This document shows positions 43,471 through 54,719 of a DNA stretch of 64,000 nucleotides, piece by piece. A program made the translations under genes and the position numbers. Within the stretch, counting starts at the first letter, position 1. Each line of letters opens with the position of its first letter. This stretch comes from Haliclona indistincta. Its lineage: Eukaryota > Porifera > Demospongiae > Haplosclerida > Chalinidae. Below the pieces are notes generated by a model. That model did not search any database and had not been told where the DNA came from. It was given only the letters and a program-made list of their open reading frames with translations. The stretch is from the NCBI GenBank assembly GCA_964017065.1, contig OZ024789.1:7134191-7198190 (forward strand), written 5' to 3'.

Positions 43471-43726
43471 TAACAAGATCATCTGATGAAACAGGTGCAT
43501 GTCAGGTAGCGTACGTGAGTGTCACGTGAGCTCCTCGCTGATCACATGCTCACCACGGGCCTCGAGTGCTAACCATATACCTGTAAGTTTATATAAAGGG
43601 GAGCACGTGAGCTGCATTGACGGTACAGCCAGTCTTCCTCCGTACGCTAGATAGGTCCAGAATTAATAAGCCAAAATCACTTATGGCTTTAGTCTGCTAC
43701 TTCTACAATTAATAAGCTTTGACGTA

Positions 43727-44274
43727 CCGTAAATCGGGAATTTTCGTGTAACAAAATTTTCGTGTGATAAATTTTCGTGTTAAAATATTTTCGTGGGTCG
43801 ACCTGCCCACGAAAATATTATAACATCGAAAATTTATCAACATGTAAGCGAAGGTACACAGTTTCTGGACAAAACTGCATGACTGTTGCTTTGCTACAGA
43901 CAGCTGTAACGATGCTTGTACTCGTGGTTATTGTGTATACAAGAGTGTAGGAGCCAGCTGAATGAATCCTGCCCATTTGTTAGCCTGGGCCAGACCAAAA
44001 TGCTCAGGCACTGGCGGATCGGCTAAGACGCTCGTTCCTGACAGCAAAGTAGAAGGTCACTACTCAATGTCGCTGGCTAAACAGTAACTCCAGGCAGACA
44101 GTGTTTTAGCTGCAGCCAAGCTCTCAAGAATAAACTTACAGCATACAACTCGCAACTCGGCATACATGTGTTCACAAATTTTCGTAGTTAAAATAAATTT
44201 TTTCATGTGTTCAATTTTCGTGGCTGAACCTACCCACGAAAATATTTTAACAACGAAAATTTCCCGAATTATGG
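43727..44274. mobile_element. MITE Q copy 2 (uninterrupted), 548 bp
   Basis: CCGTAAATCGGGAATTTTCG and the inverted end CGAAAATTTCCCGAATTATG are flanked by TA (43725-43726, 44275-44276). Repeated CACGAAAATATT units lie inside both ends. It serves as the empty-site reference for the nest at 33378-37571. It ends 13 bases from the 44288-44397 exon. Confidence 0.88.
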
Positions 44275-44287
44275 TAACATAAACTCA

Positions 44288-44397
44288 CTCAATGATTGAA
44301 AGAACTTGTCATACTGACAGTGGTAGAGTGAGTGCACAAACTGACTAAGCTCAGGAAATCCATGTAGTACCTCAAGAACATTAGCACCTTGTATAAC
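44288..44397 (-). CDS. PSMD6: PSMD6 (Rpn7) internal coding exon
   Basis: Acceptor TACACTGTAG, donor TTGA|GTGAGT. It encodes VIQGANVLEVLHGFPELSQF, then SLYHCQYDKFFQSL, matching the helical-repeat segment just before the PCI domain. The last base A combines with TG of the next exon to make Met. Because MITE Q copy 2 stops at 44274, only 13 intron bases separate the exon from the transposon. Confidence 0.96.
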
Positions 44398-45150
44398 CTA
44401 CAGTGTAATAAATACATAAATTCAGTGCAGTGAGCCCATATCTAGTCTAGCATCCTGCAGACTGTTCCCAAGTTACTTGATAGCAGAGATAGTGAAATGG
44501 GCAGTGCCCTATAATGACTAACCAACTACATATTATTGAGACTATCAAACAGTAAATAGCACAGTGTAAACAGCATAGTCCATGAACACTACTCAACAGT
44601 TGGGTGATGAGGCTCATTTGAGGTCAACATGTAAGTAGATGTTGATAACTGATTGCTATACAGCTCAGTAATCAGCTGTCAATACCTACTTACATGATGG
44701 GCTAGCCTCGTACCCAGGCCTATTGAAGAGATAAGGCCTGGTATCTACTGTTTGCTTGTAGTATATAGCGCCTTGTAGTATATGGCGCTTGTAGTATATA
44801 GCGCCTTGTAGTATATAGAGCTTGTAGTATATAGCGCTTGTAGTATCATGTAAGGTATACCGCCCTGCCGTTATTTTTCTCAAATCACCAAGTATAATCA
44901 ATGTTTTGACTGCAATGGTCAAAGTTCACCGAGCAAAAGCAGTGTATACGATACTACAATAGTTTTTGTTTGGCAACTTTCTGTGTTGCTGGATAAATGG
45001 GCGTGGCCTCGTTGATTTGTCGTTTTCACCGCAACAAGTGATCACTTGTAAAACACTACATGTAATATCCTACGATTTTTTCTGTAATACCATACGATGT
45101 AATATTCTACGATATTTCTGAAGGCAGCAGCTGGTGAAGGAGGGTTACTA
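44398..45150. repeat. Intron with short tandem repeat and partial MITE
   Basis: 44755-44850 holds about six ~18-bp units GTAGTATATAGCGCCTT with losses. 44702 begins TAGCCTCGTACCCAGGCC, like a TAG...CTA MITE end, but no partner end was found. 44850-45050 is a diverged copy of the right part of 9540-9855. Confidence 0.6.
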
Positions 45151-45154
45151 TCTT

Positions 45155-46405
45155 ACAAGAAATTAAAAAGATTTCTATCGAAATCAAAAGGATGTAGTGA
45201 TGAAGAAATCTACCACTGGTTCACAATGTAAACCAACAAGGAACAAGCATAGAATGGTAACACGATTGACTTGCTAACAGACCATAGATCCCTACATCAG
45301 TGGCTGCTGTGGCCAGACTATAGCTAGTTAAGCTATTTACTGTTGACTGACACTTTGAATAGAATTCAGCTTGTGACAAAATATTGATCTTATGTACAGC
45401 CACAGATGTAGGGATCTATGGTCTGTTAGCAAGTCAATCGTGTTACCATTCTATGCTTGTTCCTTGTTGGTTTACATTGTGAACCAGTGGTAGATTTCTT
45501 CATCACTACATCCTTTTGATTTCGATAGAAATCTTTTTAATTTCTTGTTTGTGTCCTTTTTTCTTTTTAGTGAAGTGCAGTTCAATATCATGCATGTACG
45601 GAGAAGTCTTTGTTTCCACCATTAGTTTAGTATTCCTGTTGTTGATGGCTTTTCTTAAACTTGTAGCTAAAATTATATATCAGAAGTATCAGGTCTGCCT
45701 AGTAGCCTACGCATGCATGCAGTGCATACGAGCCCCGCCCACACTTGTTTGTAGATCTACACGGCGGTTATAACTATCTGGCAAGTGCAGAATGGCGATC
45801 CTACACGAGCTTACCGTTCTTCGAAGACTCCAGACAAATGCCGGGTGTGTATTCTCCGTGATAGTGATCCAATCATCCACACGGCGCAGCGATACTTTAG
45901 CTGCTTGGTCACGTGCACTACCCATTGCTAATTGGTCACGTGCATATTGCGCAATCACAATAATGGCGTCTAACACTAAGCTGAAAATGGATCACGATCG
46001 AGAAATCGCGGAACTTAGATCGCCGTTATGCTAAAAACAAAGCTCAAAAGGCACATGCCAGGTGAATTTCACGACTGTTCGTGGATGTTTTGGTCTCGGC
46101 ACTGCTCGCGTAAAGGCGCTAGGCGAGTGGAAGAAAGAAGAAGAAGAAAGAAGAAAACGAAGATGACGAAACTCGATTTTCACCGTTTCCAGGTTCGTCA
46201 CTTTAGTAACAATTTCGAGCAATCTCCTTGCTACTGTAAGATGGGGCAACGCCAGAGAGCAGATCTAAGTGTCTTTGGACGTATAAAATTCATCACCAGG
46301 CGAAATATCAGCGTTTGAATGCTAATACATTGTATGTAGCCGCCATCTTGTTTTCTCGTTCATCCCTACATAGGGAGACACTACCGTGTCTCCCTAATAA
46401 GTATG
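45155..46405. repeat. Duplicated segment, copy 2 (foldback + dispersed repeat, no insert)
   Basis: The foldback 45165-45530 with ~140-bp arms is followed by the repeat ending in the hairpin TAGGGAGACAC...GTGTCTCCCTA. It parallels 16975-19712 but without element A, whose empty TA site is at about 45668. Confidence 0.8.
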
Positions 46406-46439
46406 TGTGATTGAATCATCAGTGATGAATATACAATCA

Positions 46440-46990
46440 CTAGAGTTCTAATGAACACATACCCGTGCGCTGAGCTAGAAGCTAAACACGACTACTCCAG
46501 CATTCGTTACAGCTAGCCCAAAGACAGCTCCAGAAAAATAGATGGTAGCATACATGCACTAACAGTTGATTGGCACATCACAGAAGGCCTCAAGAAAGAC
46601 TGATACCGTAGCTATAGGCCGCAAGAAGCTCTGACGTAAGGTACATATCAGACTGAGTGAGGACATTGACATGGATAGGAGGTTGGGTGACACACCCACA
46701 ATACCGTAAAGTGGACACGTAGCTTTAGAAAGCCATGGATTAGCCGCTCGAGCTAGGCTTGCCAGCACAGAAAACGTCTTCATAGGACTATAAATTCAGT
46801 GAAGAAGCTGCAGAGAGTTTTTCTGCAGCTTCTGGAGAGTTTCGAGCAGAAACAAGCGTGTTTTTTGACGACACACATAATATATGTAATAGTTATATCA
46901 CCCCTACGAGTGACTGTAAATGGAGAATTCACGAGTATACGGGGGTGATATAACTGATTTATTTCCGTTGCTTCCGGTGGTCGCACCGTT
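46440..46990. repeat. Dispersed repeat, copy 2, with 65-bp palindrome
   Basis: 46440-46860 is the inverted sister of 38570-39010. 46891-46955 has arms AGTTATATCACCCC and GGGGTGATATAACT with CGAGTG/CACGAG-type inner pairing. That outer arm resembles the palindrome at 6767-6870. Confidence 0.65.
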
Positions 46991-47463
46991 GCTAAATGAC
47001 GTCAGTAAATCAGCATGGCCACGAGGTAGCTGAGGTCGAGGTCATGGTAGTATCTGCTGTGTAGTGTAGAGACAGCTAACGTAAGGAGAGCAAAGCAAAG
47101 TGTGGAAAACAGGAAAGAAACTACTTATCGTCGTTTTGTGTGAGTCTAGTGCTTCGATCGTACTATCAAGGGGCAAGTTATGCTACGTGTCGCCGCGGAG
47201 ACTCGTCCACTACGATGTTCTAGGTGTGCTAAGCTGAAAGAACATATCTTTAGCTCGTAGGATCTTTGTTGAATACGCTTTCGTGCACTAAACTTCGTGT
47301 GTTTTTTTGCCAGCAGTCCGTGACCTCTGCACCGAGGGACCATATCAAACATCAAAGGACAATATAGTCCTCATGACGTAATCACATGGCACTTTAGTGC
47401 GTTTTAAAACACGGGCGGCACCTTTGATACACCCACGCAACGGGATATAAATATATATATATA
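46991..47463. other. Intron sequence, nothing recognised
   Basis: One 28-nt motif shared with 10308-10335 (GGGCGGCRCCTTTGATACRC) and a short (AT)n run before the next element. Confidence 0.4.
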
Positions 47464-47828
47464 TTTAGACCACAGCTAAGCGATGTTGACCAATCAGGTT
47501 GCGTAGCTGCGGGTCCATAAATCTCATAATGGAATCCCGCCACTGCCGCGACTTCATAATGGAATCCCACCACACGGCGCAGATTACGGTTCTGTGCGCG
47601 GAGTTCTACTGAATAATTTTAACAGCGCTCGCGTGTCCTTCCTCGTCGTTCGCGTCGTTTCTGTTTGCTGTTGCTATGGTCTAAATCAGTTAGACAGCCC
47701 ATCCAATCGGATCTACGCGATGTAGAAGCCCTCGCGCCGTTACCATAGCGCCCTCGCTACGCTCGGACGCTATATAGCAACGGCTCTCGGGCTTCTAAAT
47801 CGCGTAGATCCACGGATGCGCTCTCTAA
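47464..47828. mobile_element. Composite element: MITE + 139-bp palindrome
   Basis: The MITE 47464-47685 has ends TTTAGACCACAGC and GCTATGGTCTAAA. The palindrome 47690-47828 (arms from TTAGACAGCCCATCC and its complement, apex CCTCGCTACGCTCGG) follows after 4 nt. The right flank CTATTATATATA is the same as beside 30294-30425, and the MITE interiors share TTGACCAATCAG. Confidence 0.78.
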
Positions 47829-49040
47829 CTATTATATATACAGACAGACACAAACGCATAAACCTCGCGCATACTGGGCACGGGTAATAAACTATCTAGT
47901 GATCATTTTGCATGTTCTAATATCTCAACAATGTGCTAAATACTTCCAAGTGGTTCACACACATACACACGACAACTATTTTGTCAAGGAAGTGCGATTA
48001 TCATTAGTTGGTATAACAGAACCATTAGCTAAACTGAGTTTGAAGAGGAAAGTGCTAGGTTCCCATTTGTGTCCCAACATGAAATTAATTTTTTGGTTTA
48101 AAAGTAGCTAATAGACTACTATTTAATCAAATGCATTTAAAATGAAAATTGATGCAGAATAGTTTTAAAGAATCTAAGTATGTGGGTGCAGCTAAATAGT
48201 TACGACATGTGATGCACTATGTGTTGCACGTCATATGAAAGAGCATTTATTCAGCTTCAATTTGATGTTTATAGTTTACTGATAGGACAAAAGACAAAGT
48301 TATAAATAGTTCAACAGCAAGTAGTAGGAAATAATTATCGTCAAAAATGCAATCAGGGTTTAGAAAGAAACAATACAAGGTATCAAGCTGAAACTTGTTA
48401 TAACCATGAGAGGTTCAACAATACCAAGTTTTTAAGAAAATTGCAGAGGGTCATGTCAAAAAGTTGTTAAAATGATATGTGAATGACCCATAGCTGCTTG
48501 CATAGCCATGACTTCTGAGGAACCACAGAACAGTAGAGTGAATGTGGATGGGATAGGAGCTGTCGTATAGCACACGCCTGTGATTAGCACAGAAGAGAAC
48601 CTGCTCTGGTCTAGTGAAGTTGTTGGGACAAGCTCACCTTTACAACTACAACGAGCTATATTCCACTTGGTCGGCAAAGTGTTTTGTCTCAGAGAAGCAG
48701 GTCGAAAAATTTTTCTGGAACAAGCACGCGTATCGCTAACAAAGTAGTACCTGTGTACGATCGCCCTCAGCCACCCATGATGCCTGATGCATGATGCCTC
48801 AGCAACCCTTGTTTATCTTCTAGACACTTGGAAAGCTTCTTGCTTGGGCCAAAGAGAAGGATATTTTCTAATTGCAGACCAGCCAAACTACTCAAACAGA
48901 CAGGAGTGTAGTATGAAAATTTAAAAGTAAGAAAGGAGCTTCGATGTGCGAGGAAGCAAGGGAAAAACACAGTCTTAGACCTACTGGCTAAGCCAGAAAT
49001 AATTAATCATAATCATTAATCATTATCACACCTATTGAGC
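47829..49040. other. Intron sequence, nothing recognised
   Basis: AT-rich, short unsupported frames only. Confidence 0.35.
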
Positions 49041-49044
49041 TGAA

Positions 49045-49657
49045 TATAGGCAAGAGTAAATAATAGAAGAGAGAGTATCCAACTCCAATATACCCGTCAG
49101 GGACACTCTCGGGAAAGTAACGTGACCAGCACGCGAGCAAATTGACGTAATCTGACGTACATGTGGCAGTGGAAATCTTGCCTTCGTAGCTTGTTGTCGC
49201 GCCCCGCCTATACCTTGAAGCTATACATTTGTAAACAGCTCGATAAACAGCAAGCGACTCCGCTCCACAGGCAAAGCAAGCAGCCACTCGTTCACCAGAT
49301 AGTTTTATTTCTGCCTTAAACACTGCTGGGGAAAAACGGCGGCTTAAATTTCGTGTGGGACGCACCGTGACCAAATAAGATAGCCATCTTCTGGTGGACT
49401 TCAAATTGTGGTACTGGCATCCACCTGCAGGCTCTATATCACGCATCCGACTTGAAAATGCTAGCCTTGACTTTCAAGTGCTGTTGCAATCGTGATCGCG
49501 GGCGCGCATACTAAGTCATGACGTTACACAATGAATAATTAATACCGATAAACGTCATCTGCTCGCGTGCTGGTCACGTTACCTTCCCGAGAGTGTCCTT
49601 GACGGGTATATTGGAGTTGGATACTCTCTCTTCTATTATTTACTCTTGATATAGGCC
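49045..49657. mobile_element. Inverted-repeat element with ~115-bp arms
   Basis: TATAGGCAAGAGTAAATAAT...CTCGCGTGCTGGTCACGTTA pairs with 49545-49655 over about 115 bp with few mismatches. The unique middle (about 49180-49540) has an open frame that I do not recognise. Target duplication not resolved. Confidence 0.75.
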
Positions 49658-50613
49658 ATTCCCACTAAGAGCCTAAAGAACCACTAAGAGCCTAAAGAAT
49701 TATGCCATTCGGTAGTCGTGGCATATTTAGGGTTGGGCGGAAAACAAGATGGCGGCTATACACTTAGGCTAAACGCAATCAATAATTCACGTATATCTTA
49801 GCTGTTCAATACAACAGGGGTATTTTAACTACCTAGGGGCAATCCTAAGAGGTAAGCGCTTACAATGAGTCTACTAATAAAGACTATACGGCCAGTTGGT
49901 ATGGCCATGAAAAGATGGCGTCTCGCCTGGAGGCACTAAGTACGGCACTGCCATATCTTCGCCGTACGGGCGTTTCAAGCTAATCTAACGTTCTGAAGCT
50001 CCTTGCACGATTTATACGATTATAAAGAGACCTTCAGAAGCAAAAGAAACCAGGTCTAAGGTGATAAACCAGAGTTCACGTGGTAACCCGTTTGTTCATC
50101 TTCTTTCTTCTTCTTCTCCAGCCAGCCTAGCACCGTGGCTAGTGAGCCATTCAAGACAAAACAAACACAGAAACTACACTAGTCGTTCGGAGCAGTGCAC
50201 CTGATATCTATTTAAGCCTAAAACACTAGCAGAAGCGAGAATTTCCAGGAAAACAGCGGTTTTTGGTCCATAACAGACTCCATTCCATCATTCTGTTTTA
50301 ACTCCGTTACTAGGTTACGCCTACTCGTGCACGCCCGTGTATGTAATTATTCTAATACAAGCGCACCTTAGTACAAATTGCTTGAACGCGAGTGCTCAGT
50401 GCTGCCACTCAGCAGTGTTCACAGCAGACAACGAGCAAATCATCACTGTTACACTGGATTTGTTTGTTCAGGCTTGTAAGAAAGCTAGCTTAAGCTTAGC
50501 TAATCTTGCATGGTACGTGTTGCATGCATGCAGTGCAGAGTCGCGGGCCAGTGCAGTCAGCTGAAATACCTACTAGGCTCTTTACACTGTATTAGCATAA
50601 CTGCCAACTAAGT
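49658..50613. other. Intron sequence, nothing recognised
   Basis: Near the start CCACTAAGAGCCTAAAGAA is tandemly duplicated once (about 49665-49700). No gene. Confidence 0.4.
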
Positions 50614-50919
50614 CATTAATAAAAAAGAAAAGAAACAAGTAATAAAAACATTTTAATCAAAATGCAAGAGATTTAGGGTTGGTACATTTATCGAAAAAGT
50701 ATGGAAACAAGATTTTGAAATGAAACAATAGCAATATAATGCTACCTCCCTAAATTAACTGCTTTCGATAGTTGTGGTTAATCTAATAGGGAGGTAGCAT
50801 TATATTGCTATTGTTTCATTTCAAAATCTTGTTTCCATACTTTTTCGATAAATGTACCAACCCTAAATCTCTTGCATTTTGATTAAAATGTTTTTATTGC
50901 TTTTTAATTACCATTAATG
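50614..50919. repeat. Palindrome with 112-bp perfect arms
   Basis: 50641-50752 and 50787-50898 are exact inverted copies by eye, around a 34-nt spacer. Flanking bases continue with weaker pairing to CATTAAT/ATTAATG. No mismatch suggests recent formation or ongoing conversion between the arms. Confidence 0.9.
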
Positions 50920-50961
50920 GCTTGTGAATTGGCTTCCGGGCTAGACTGGAGTTAAAGGTGA

Positions 50962-51670
50962 TTACGTAAGCACTAAAATTAATACACAAATTTATATGGG
51001 GCTTATGGAGAAAATAGCAGTATTTTCGACGTCTTTCTAGTGCTCTCCGTATACTTGGCAACCGTGTGGCCTAGCTGTTTGGATTCCTCTATCTGCACTC
51101 TGTGGAAGGCAAAAGACTGCGCGTGCATTGGCAACGGCATTTGGAGAAACAGGTACGTAAACAAGCTGAAGTTTCGCTAACTATGGTAACCTGTGATAAA
51201 TATGTGAAGCTGTAAACCTGGATGTGGTAGGAGTATACTGCATGCTGGTATGTGGGTATAGCTGCCAGCGCTTACTCGAACTCACTGTCTGTTGTGGAGC
51301 CTGTGTCCTTATAATTTCAGTTTAGCTAAATTGCGAGTATGCCTTCTACAGAGCGCAGAAGCCGCAGATAGAGGAATCCAAACAGCAAGGCCACGCAGTT
51401 GCCAAGTATACGGAGAGCGCTAGAAGCCGTCAAAATACCGTATAGGCAGTTATTTTCATGTGGATTTAATTTTCGAACGGCTGGTGCAGGTTAAAAATTA
51501 GACTTAGAAAAATTATTTTTGCCTATTAAAAAGTTCTGTGACGAAAATTAGACCCAGCCAAAATTTGGCTAACAAAATATTTGACCAGCGAAAAAAACCG
51601 GCTATACAGTACCACTATTTTCTCCATCAGCTGCATATAAATTTGTGTATTAATTTTAACGCTTATGTCA
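50962..51670. mobile_element. Inverted-repeat element J, interrupted by a MITE
   Basis: AAAATTAATACACAAATTTA with TGGAGAAAATAG, CTCTCCGTATACTTGGCAAC and GTTTGGATTCCTCTATCTGC recur inverted on the right side. The right arm contains the TA MITE at 51438-51609. No coding. Confidence 0.75.
51438..51609. mobile_element. 172-bp TA-flanked MITE nested in element J
   Basis: Ends CCGTATAGGCAGTTATTTTC and GAAAAAAACCGGCTATACAG are inverted. TA duplicated (51436-51437, 51610-51611). The left arm of J shows the uninterrupted GAAAATACTGCTATTTTCTC in reverse. Second copy at 1-169. Confidence 0.9.
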
Positions 51671-51981
51671 CCTTGTACTCCAGTGCTATAGCCAAGCAGA
51701 GTGGTATGCCCATGCATGCATTCCATGCATACTTCGTCCTTACTGTGAATGGCCTGCTGATTTTTGCTGCATTTGCTTTTTTCTGCTGCATTGAGTTAAT
51801 CATTATTACACCTACGAGCTGATTTGTGATACTATAATCGAAATGCATTGCTGGCATTGGACAGTTGATCACGTGATTGTCGCTAATTTCATAATAAATC
51901 TGATCTGCTATAAACTCTTTAATGTTACGGGTAATAACGTTAACGTGGTGCCTTTCAATTTTATGGCTAGCTAGCATGTAT

Positions 51982-52107
51982 GATAACCTTACTGGGCAAA
52001 GGGGTTATCCTAAAAGATGGAAAAGAGCTGAAATATTCGGACTTTTCGATCCTACTACTAAACTACCTCTTGATAATCCCTATCAACAGATTTTTCCTAA
52101 GACTTAA
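51982..52107 (+). CDS. Unrecognised coding-like fragment (C-terminal exon?)
   Basis: The frame gives GQRGYPKRWKRAEIFGLFDP, then TTKLPLDNPYQQIFPKT and TAA. Residue choice is strikingly protein-like compared with surrounding intron sequence, and an AG lies just upstream, but I cannot name the family. It may be the last exon of a mobile-element gene or of a gene nested in the PSMD6 intron. Confidence 0.3.
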   Translation, partial: DNLTGQRGYPKRWKRAEIFGLFDPTTKLPLDNPYQQIFPKT

Positions 52108-52411
52108 ACTCATGCAATGATTGTTTTTAAGAACAAACTGCAAAAAAAAACAAGTAATCGTTAAATGTCTACCAACAGCAAACTGCAAATATTTTTTGTC
52201 CACTTAAAAATGTGTTACATACTACGTACAGGATTAAGGTTACAATGCAGCGCTATTGTTCCTGCCAGTTTGGAAAACAATATGTGGCTACAAATTCCTG
52301 ACCAAAATCATGTCTATACCAGCTTCAGTTCTTAGCAATGTACTTACTGGTCCAATGCACGCAGGCACCAAAAACAAGTCATTGTACTTTTGGTTTTTCA
52401 AGAATTCGTGG
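52108..52411. other. Intron sequence, nothing recognised
   Basis: No repeats or frames of note. Confidence 0.35.
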
Positions 52412-52415
52412 TTAA

Positions 52416-53078
52416 GGTGGCGGGTACCTTTTTAGTGCGCACAATAATACGCGCAGTATGCGCAGTATGAATATCATTACTTCATGGCAACCACGGCGCC
52501 CGCGCAACAGGCTACATTGTAGAATGGCTTGGTAATTATATTCATAACAGCCAGCTGTTTTGCCAAGGAAAACAACTGAAGTATCGAAACTTCTCACCAA
52601 ATTTAAGCAGAATCGTAGCATCTTATAATGGCTAACCTGGACGAGTGTGTAGCTGAGCACATTTTCTAGGTCGTGTCGGATGGTTTTGTGGAAATTCGTT
52701 CTTAAAATTTAGGTAGCTCTGGCTTTGTGTAGCCCACTGGCGTATTCTCGACGATATAAGCTCATAAATCAGATAAAAGAAATAATTTTCGGAAAAGCAT
52801 CCGACACGACCTAGAAAATTGTAATAGCTTACTATTGGGCTGCTGATCGTGGTCCTGCTAGCCGCTCACGTTCACAAATTTGGTGAGAAAAATTGCTACC
52901 ACGTTCGTGTAAGCCGTGCACTTCGTGCTCTACAGATTTTGCCGAGAGTTGTTTTATATGCTAGGACGCATAGTATGATGCTTCGCAGCGAGTTTTGCAC
53001 TGCTTGGATCTTTCAGTCGGACGTTCTGAGCCCTCTAAAAATCTCATTAATATTCATAGCGAACGGGTGCCCGCCACC
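52416..53078. mobile_element. TTAA MITE T2 (GGTGGCGGGTACC end), 663 bp
   Basis: Flanked by TTAA at 52412-52415 and 53079-53082. The short TIR GGTGGCGGG-ACC is followed on each side by ATGAATATYA. Contains a 159-bp nested element (52661-52819). Its right TTAA is also the left TTAA of T3. Confidence 0.88.
52661..52819. mobile_element. 159-bp nested element with 22-bp perfect TIRs
   Basis: ATTTTCTAGGTCGTGTCGGA (continuing TG) at 52661-52682 is exactly inverted at 52798-52819. Target duplication not resolved. Inserted inside T2. Confidence 0.8.
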
Positions 53079-53082
53079 TTAA

Positions 53083-53800
53083 GGTGGCGGTATACCGGTT
53101 CTTATGAATATTAATGAGTGACTTTCTTTTATCTGCAGCTCGTGACAGAGCAACGCTAGCAGCGTGAAACTCGCTCTGATGCATCAATGAGTGTGTCTCA
53201 ATGTATAATGCAGCTTGAAACGTTGCACAATATTCTACACCAAGGAATAATTTAGGAATAATCGACATCGTACGGATACGCATTTTTCTAGCCAAAAATC
53301 TCTCCTGGTCAACCGTGCAGCAAAGGTTACCAGCTGAAATTCGACTTTTATAAACCATTTCTAGGTGCTGACGAAGAGTTTTGTTGACCCACGCTGAACG
53401 TAGCTGTTCTATGCATTGACAAACATGGACGTCACTGCAAAATCAGGCATGATTTAGAATGTAAAAGTGTTTTTCTTAAAATCAGAAAACGTAAATGCAG
53501 AAAACTCTTCGTCAGCACCTAGAAATGGTTTATAAGAGTCGAATTTCAGCTGGTAACCTTTGCTGCACGGTTGACCAGGAGAGATTTTTGGCTAGAAAAA
53601 TGCGTATCCGTACGATGTCGATTATTCCTAAATTATTCCTTGGTGTAGAATATTGTGCAACGTTTCAAGCTGCATTATACATTGAGACACACTCATTGAT
53701 GCATCAGAGCGAGTTTCACGCTGCTAGCGTTGCTCTGTCACGAGCTGCAGATAAAAAGAAAGTCGCTCATTAATATTCATAAAAGCGGTATACCGCCACC
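53083..53800. mobile_element. TTAA MITE T3 (GGTGGCGGTATACC ends), 718 bp
   Basis: Flanked by TTAA at 53079-53082 and 53801-53804. TIRs of about 305 bp, GGTGGCGGTATACCG onward, almost identical. The duplicated frames within the two arms are mirror images and not genes. Confidence 0.93.
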
Positions 53801-54095
53801 TTAAAGATTAGTAGCCCATCTTGAGCCACCATTTTTTCTGTTCCAGGACTTGTATTCATTCATGTGAAACACGCAAGCTCCAGGAATTCAACAAATGCAC
53901 TTGGAAACTAAAGGCTAAAGATTGACAGCTGTACAGGAAAATTGCACATGTTTCTACTGCTAATTAACATACACTGCTTCACACGGTAATACTCATCGAC
54001 ATGATGTCATGTTGATTTGAGGAATTAATATTTACCTGTCCTGCTCTATGGTAAAATACAGCTGCTCGGAAATTTCAAAAAATGTATAAACACAG

Positions 54096-54566
54096 GTGGC
54101 GTTTACACGTAGACGATCTCGAGCGTTTTTAGTGCAAAACGCATTGATTTCTTACCGGATAGGCCTCCCGTTTACACGCATTAGATGAAAACGAGCATCA
54201 AAACGTTTCACTTTTCGATCGGGTACCAAAGTGAATACATGAAAAACGGCGACGAATAAAACGATGATTTTTTTCGTGTAAACACCCCAAAACGATTTCA
54301 AACTTTTTGTATGAGCGTACCTCAGTCTTTACACTTGTATAGAATGCTAGGAAGAGCCTTCAAACAACATTTATCAACCAAGTGTCTTCTTTTGCTTTGG
54401 TTCGTGCGTACAAGCGAGTACCAGCGTGCTCACCTAAAACGCCACACCCACATTCCACATTCCCAACTTCTGCTGGCAAAAGGGCATCACAGCCAAAAAC
54501 GCTGCAGCTGAATACGCATACATTTTCCAGTTTTTGGACTGATCCTCTACGTGTAAACGCCGCCAC
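54096..54566. mobile_element. ~471-bp MITE (GTGGCGTTTACACGTAGA ends)
   Basis: GTGGCGTTTACACGTAGA and the inverted TCTACGTGTAAACGCCGCCA mark the ends. GTTTACACG and its complement recur inside. No clear target duplication. Confidence 0.7.
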
Positions 54567-54719
54567 AATTTCAACGCATCAAAAGTGCAGTTGTATGCTT
54601 CCTTGTCGGTTCACATGCTATTGCACTAGTACACATGTATTCACACAAAAATCTTGATGGATTTGGGGTTTAGTATATAAACATCAGTACAGCTATTAAA
54701 ATAATAATAGTAAACAAAC

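Noticed and set aside
44702..44740. Sixth TAG...CTA MITE beginning TAGCCTCGTACCCAGG
   Set aside because: No inverted partner or target duplication found downstream. At best a truncated end.
53047..53773. Matching ~90-codon frames on opposite strands
   Set aside because: They are the inverted arms of TTAA MITE T3.
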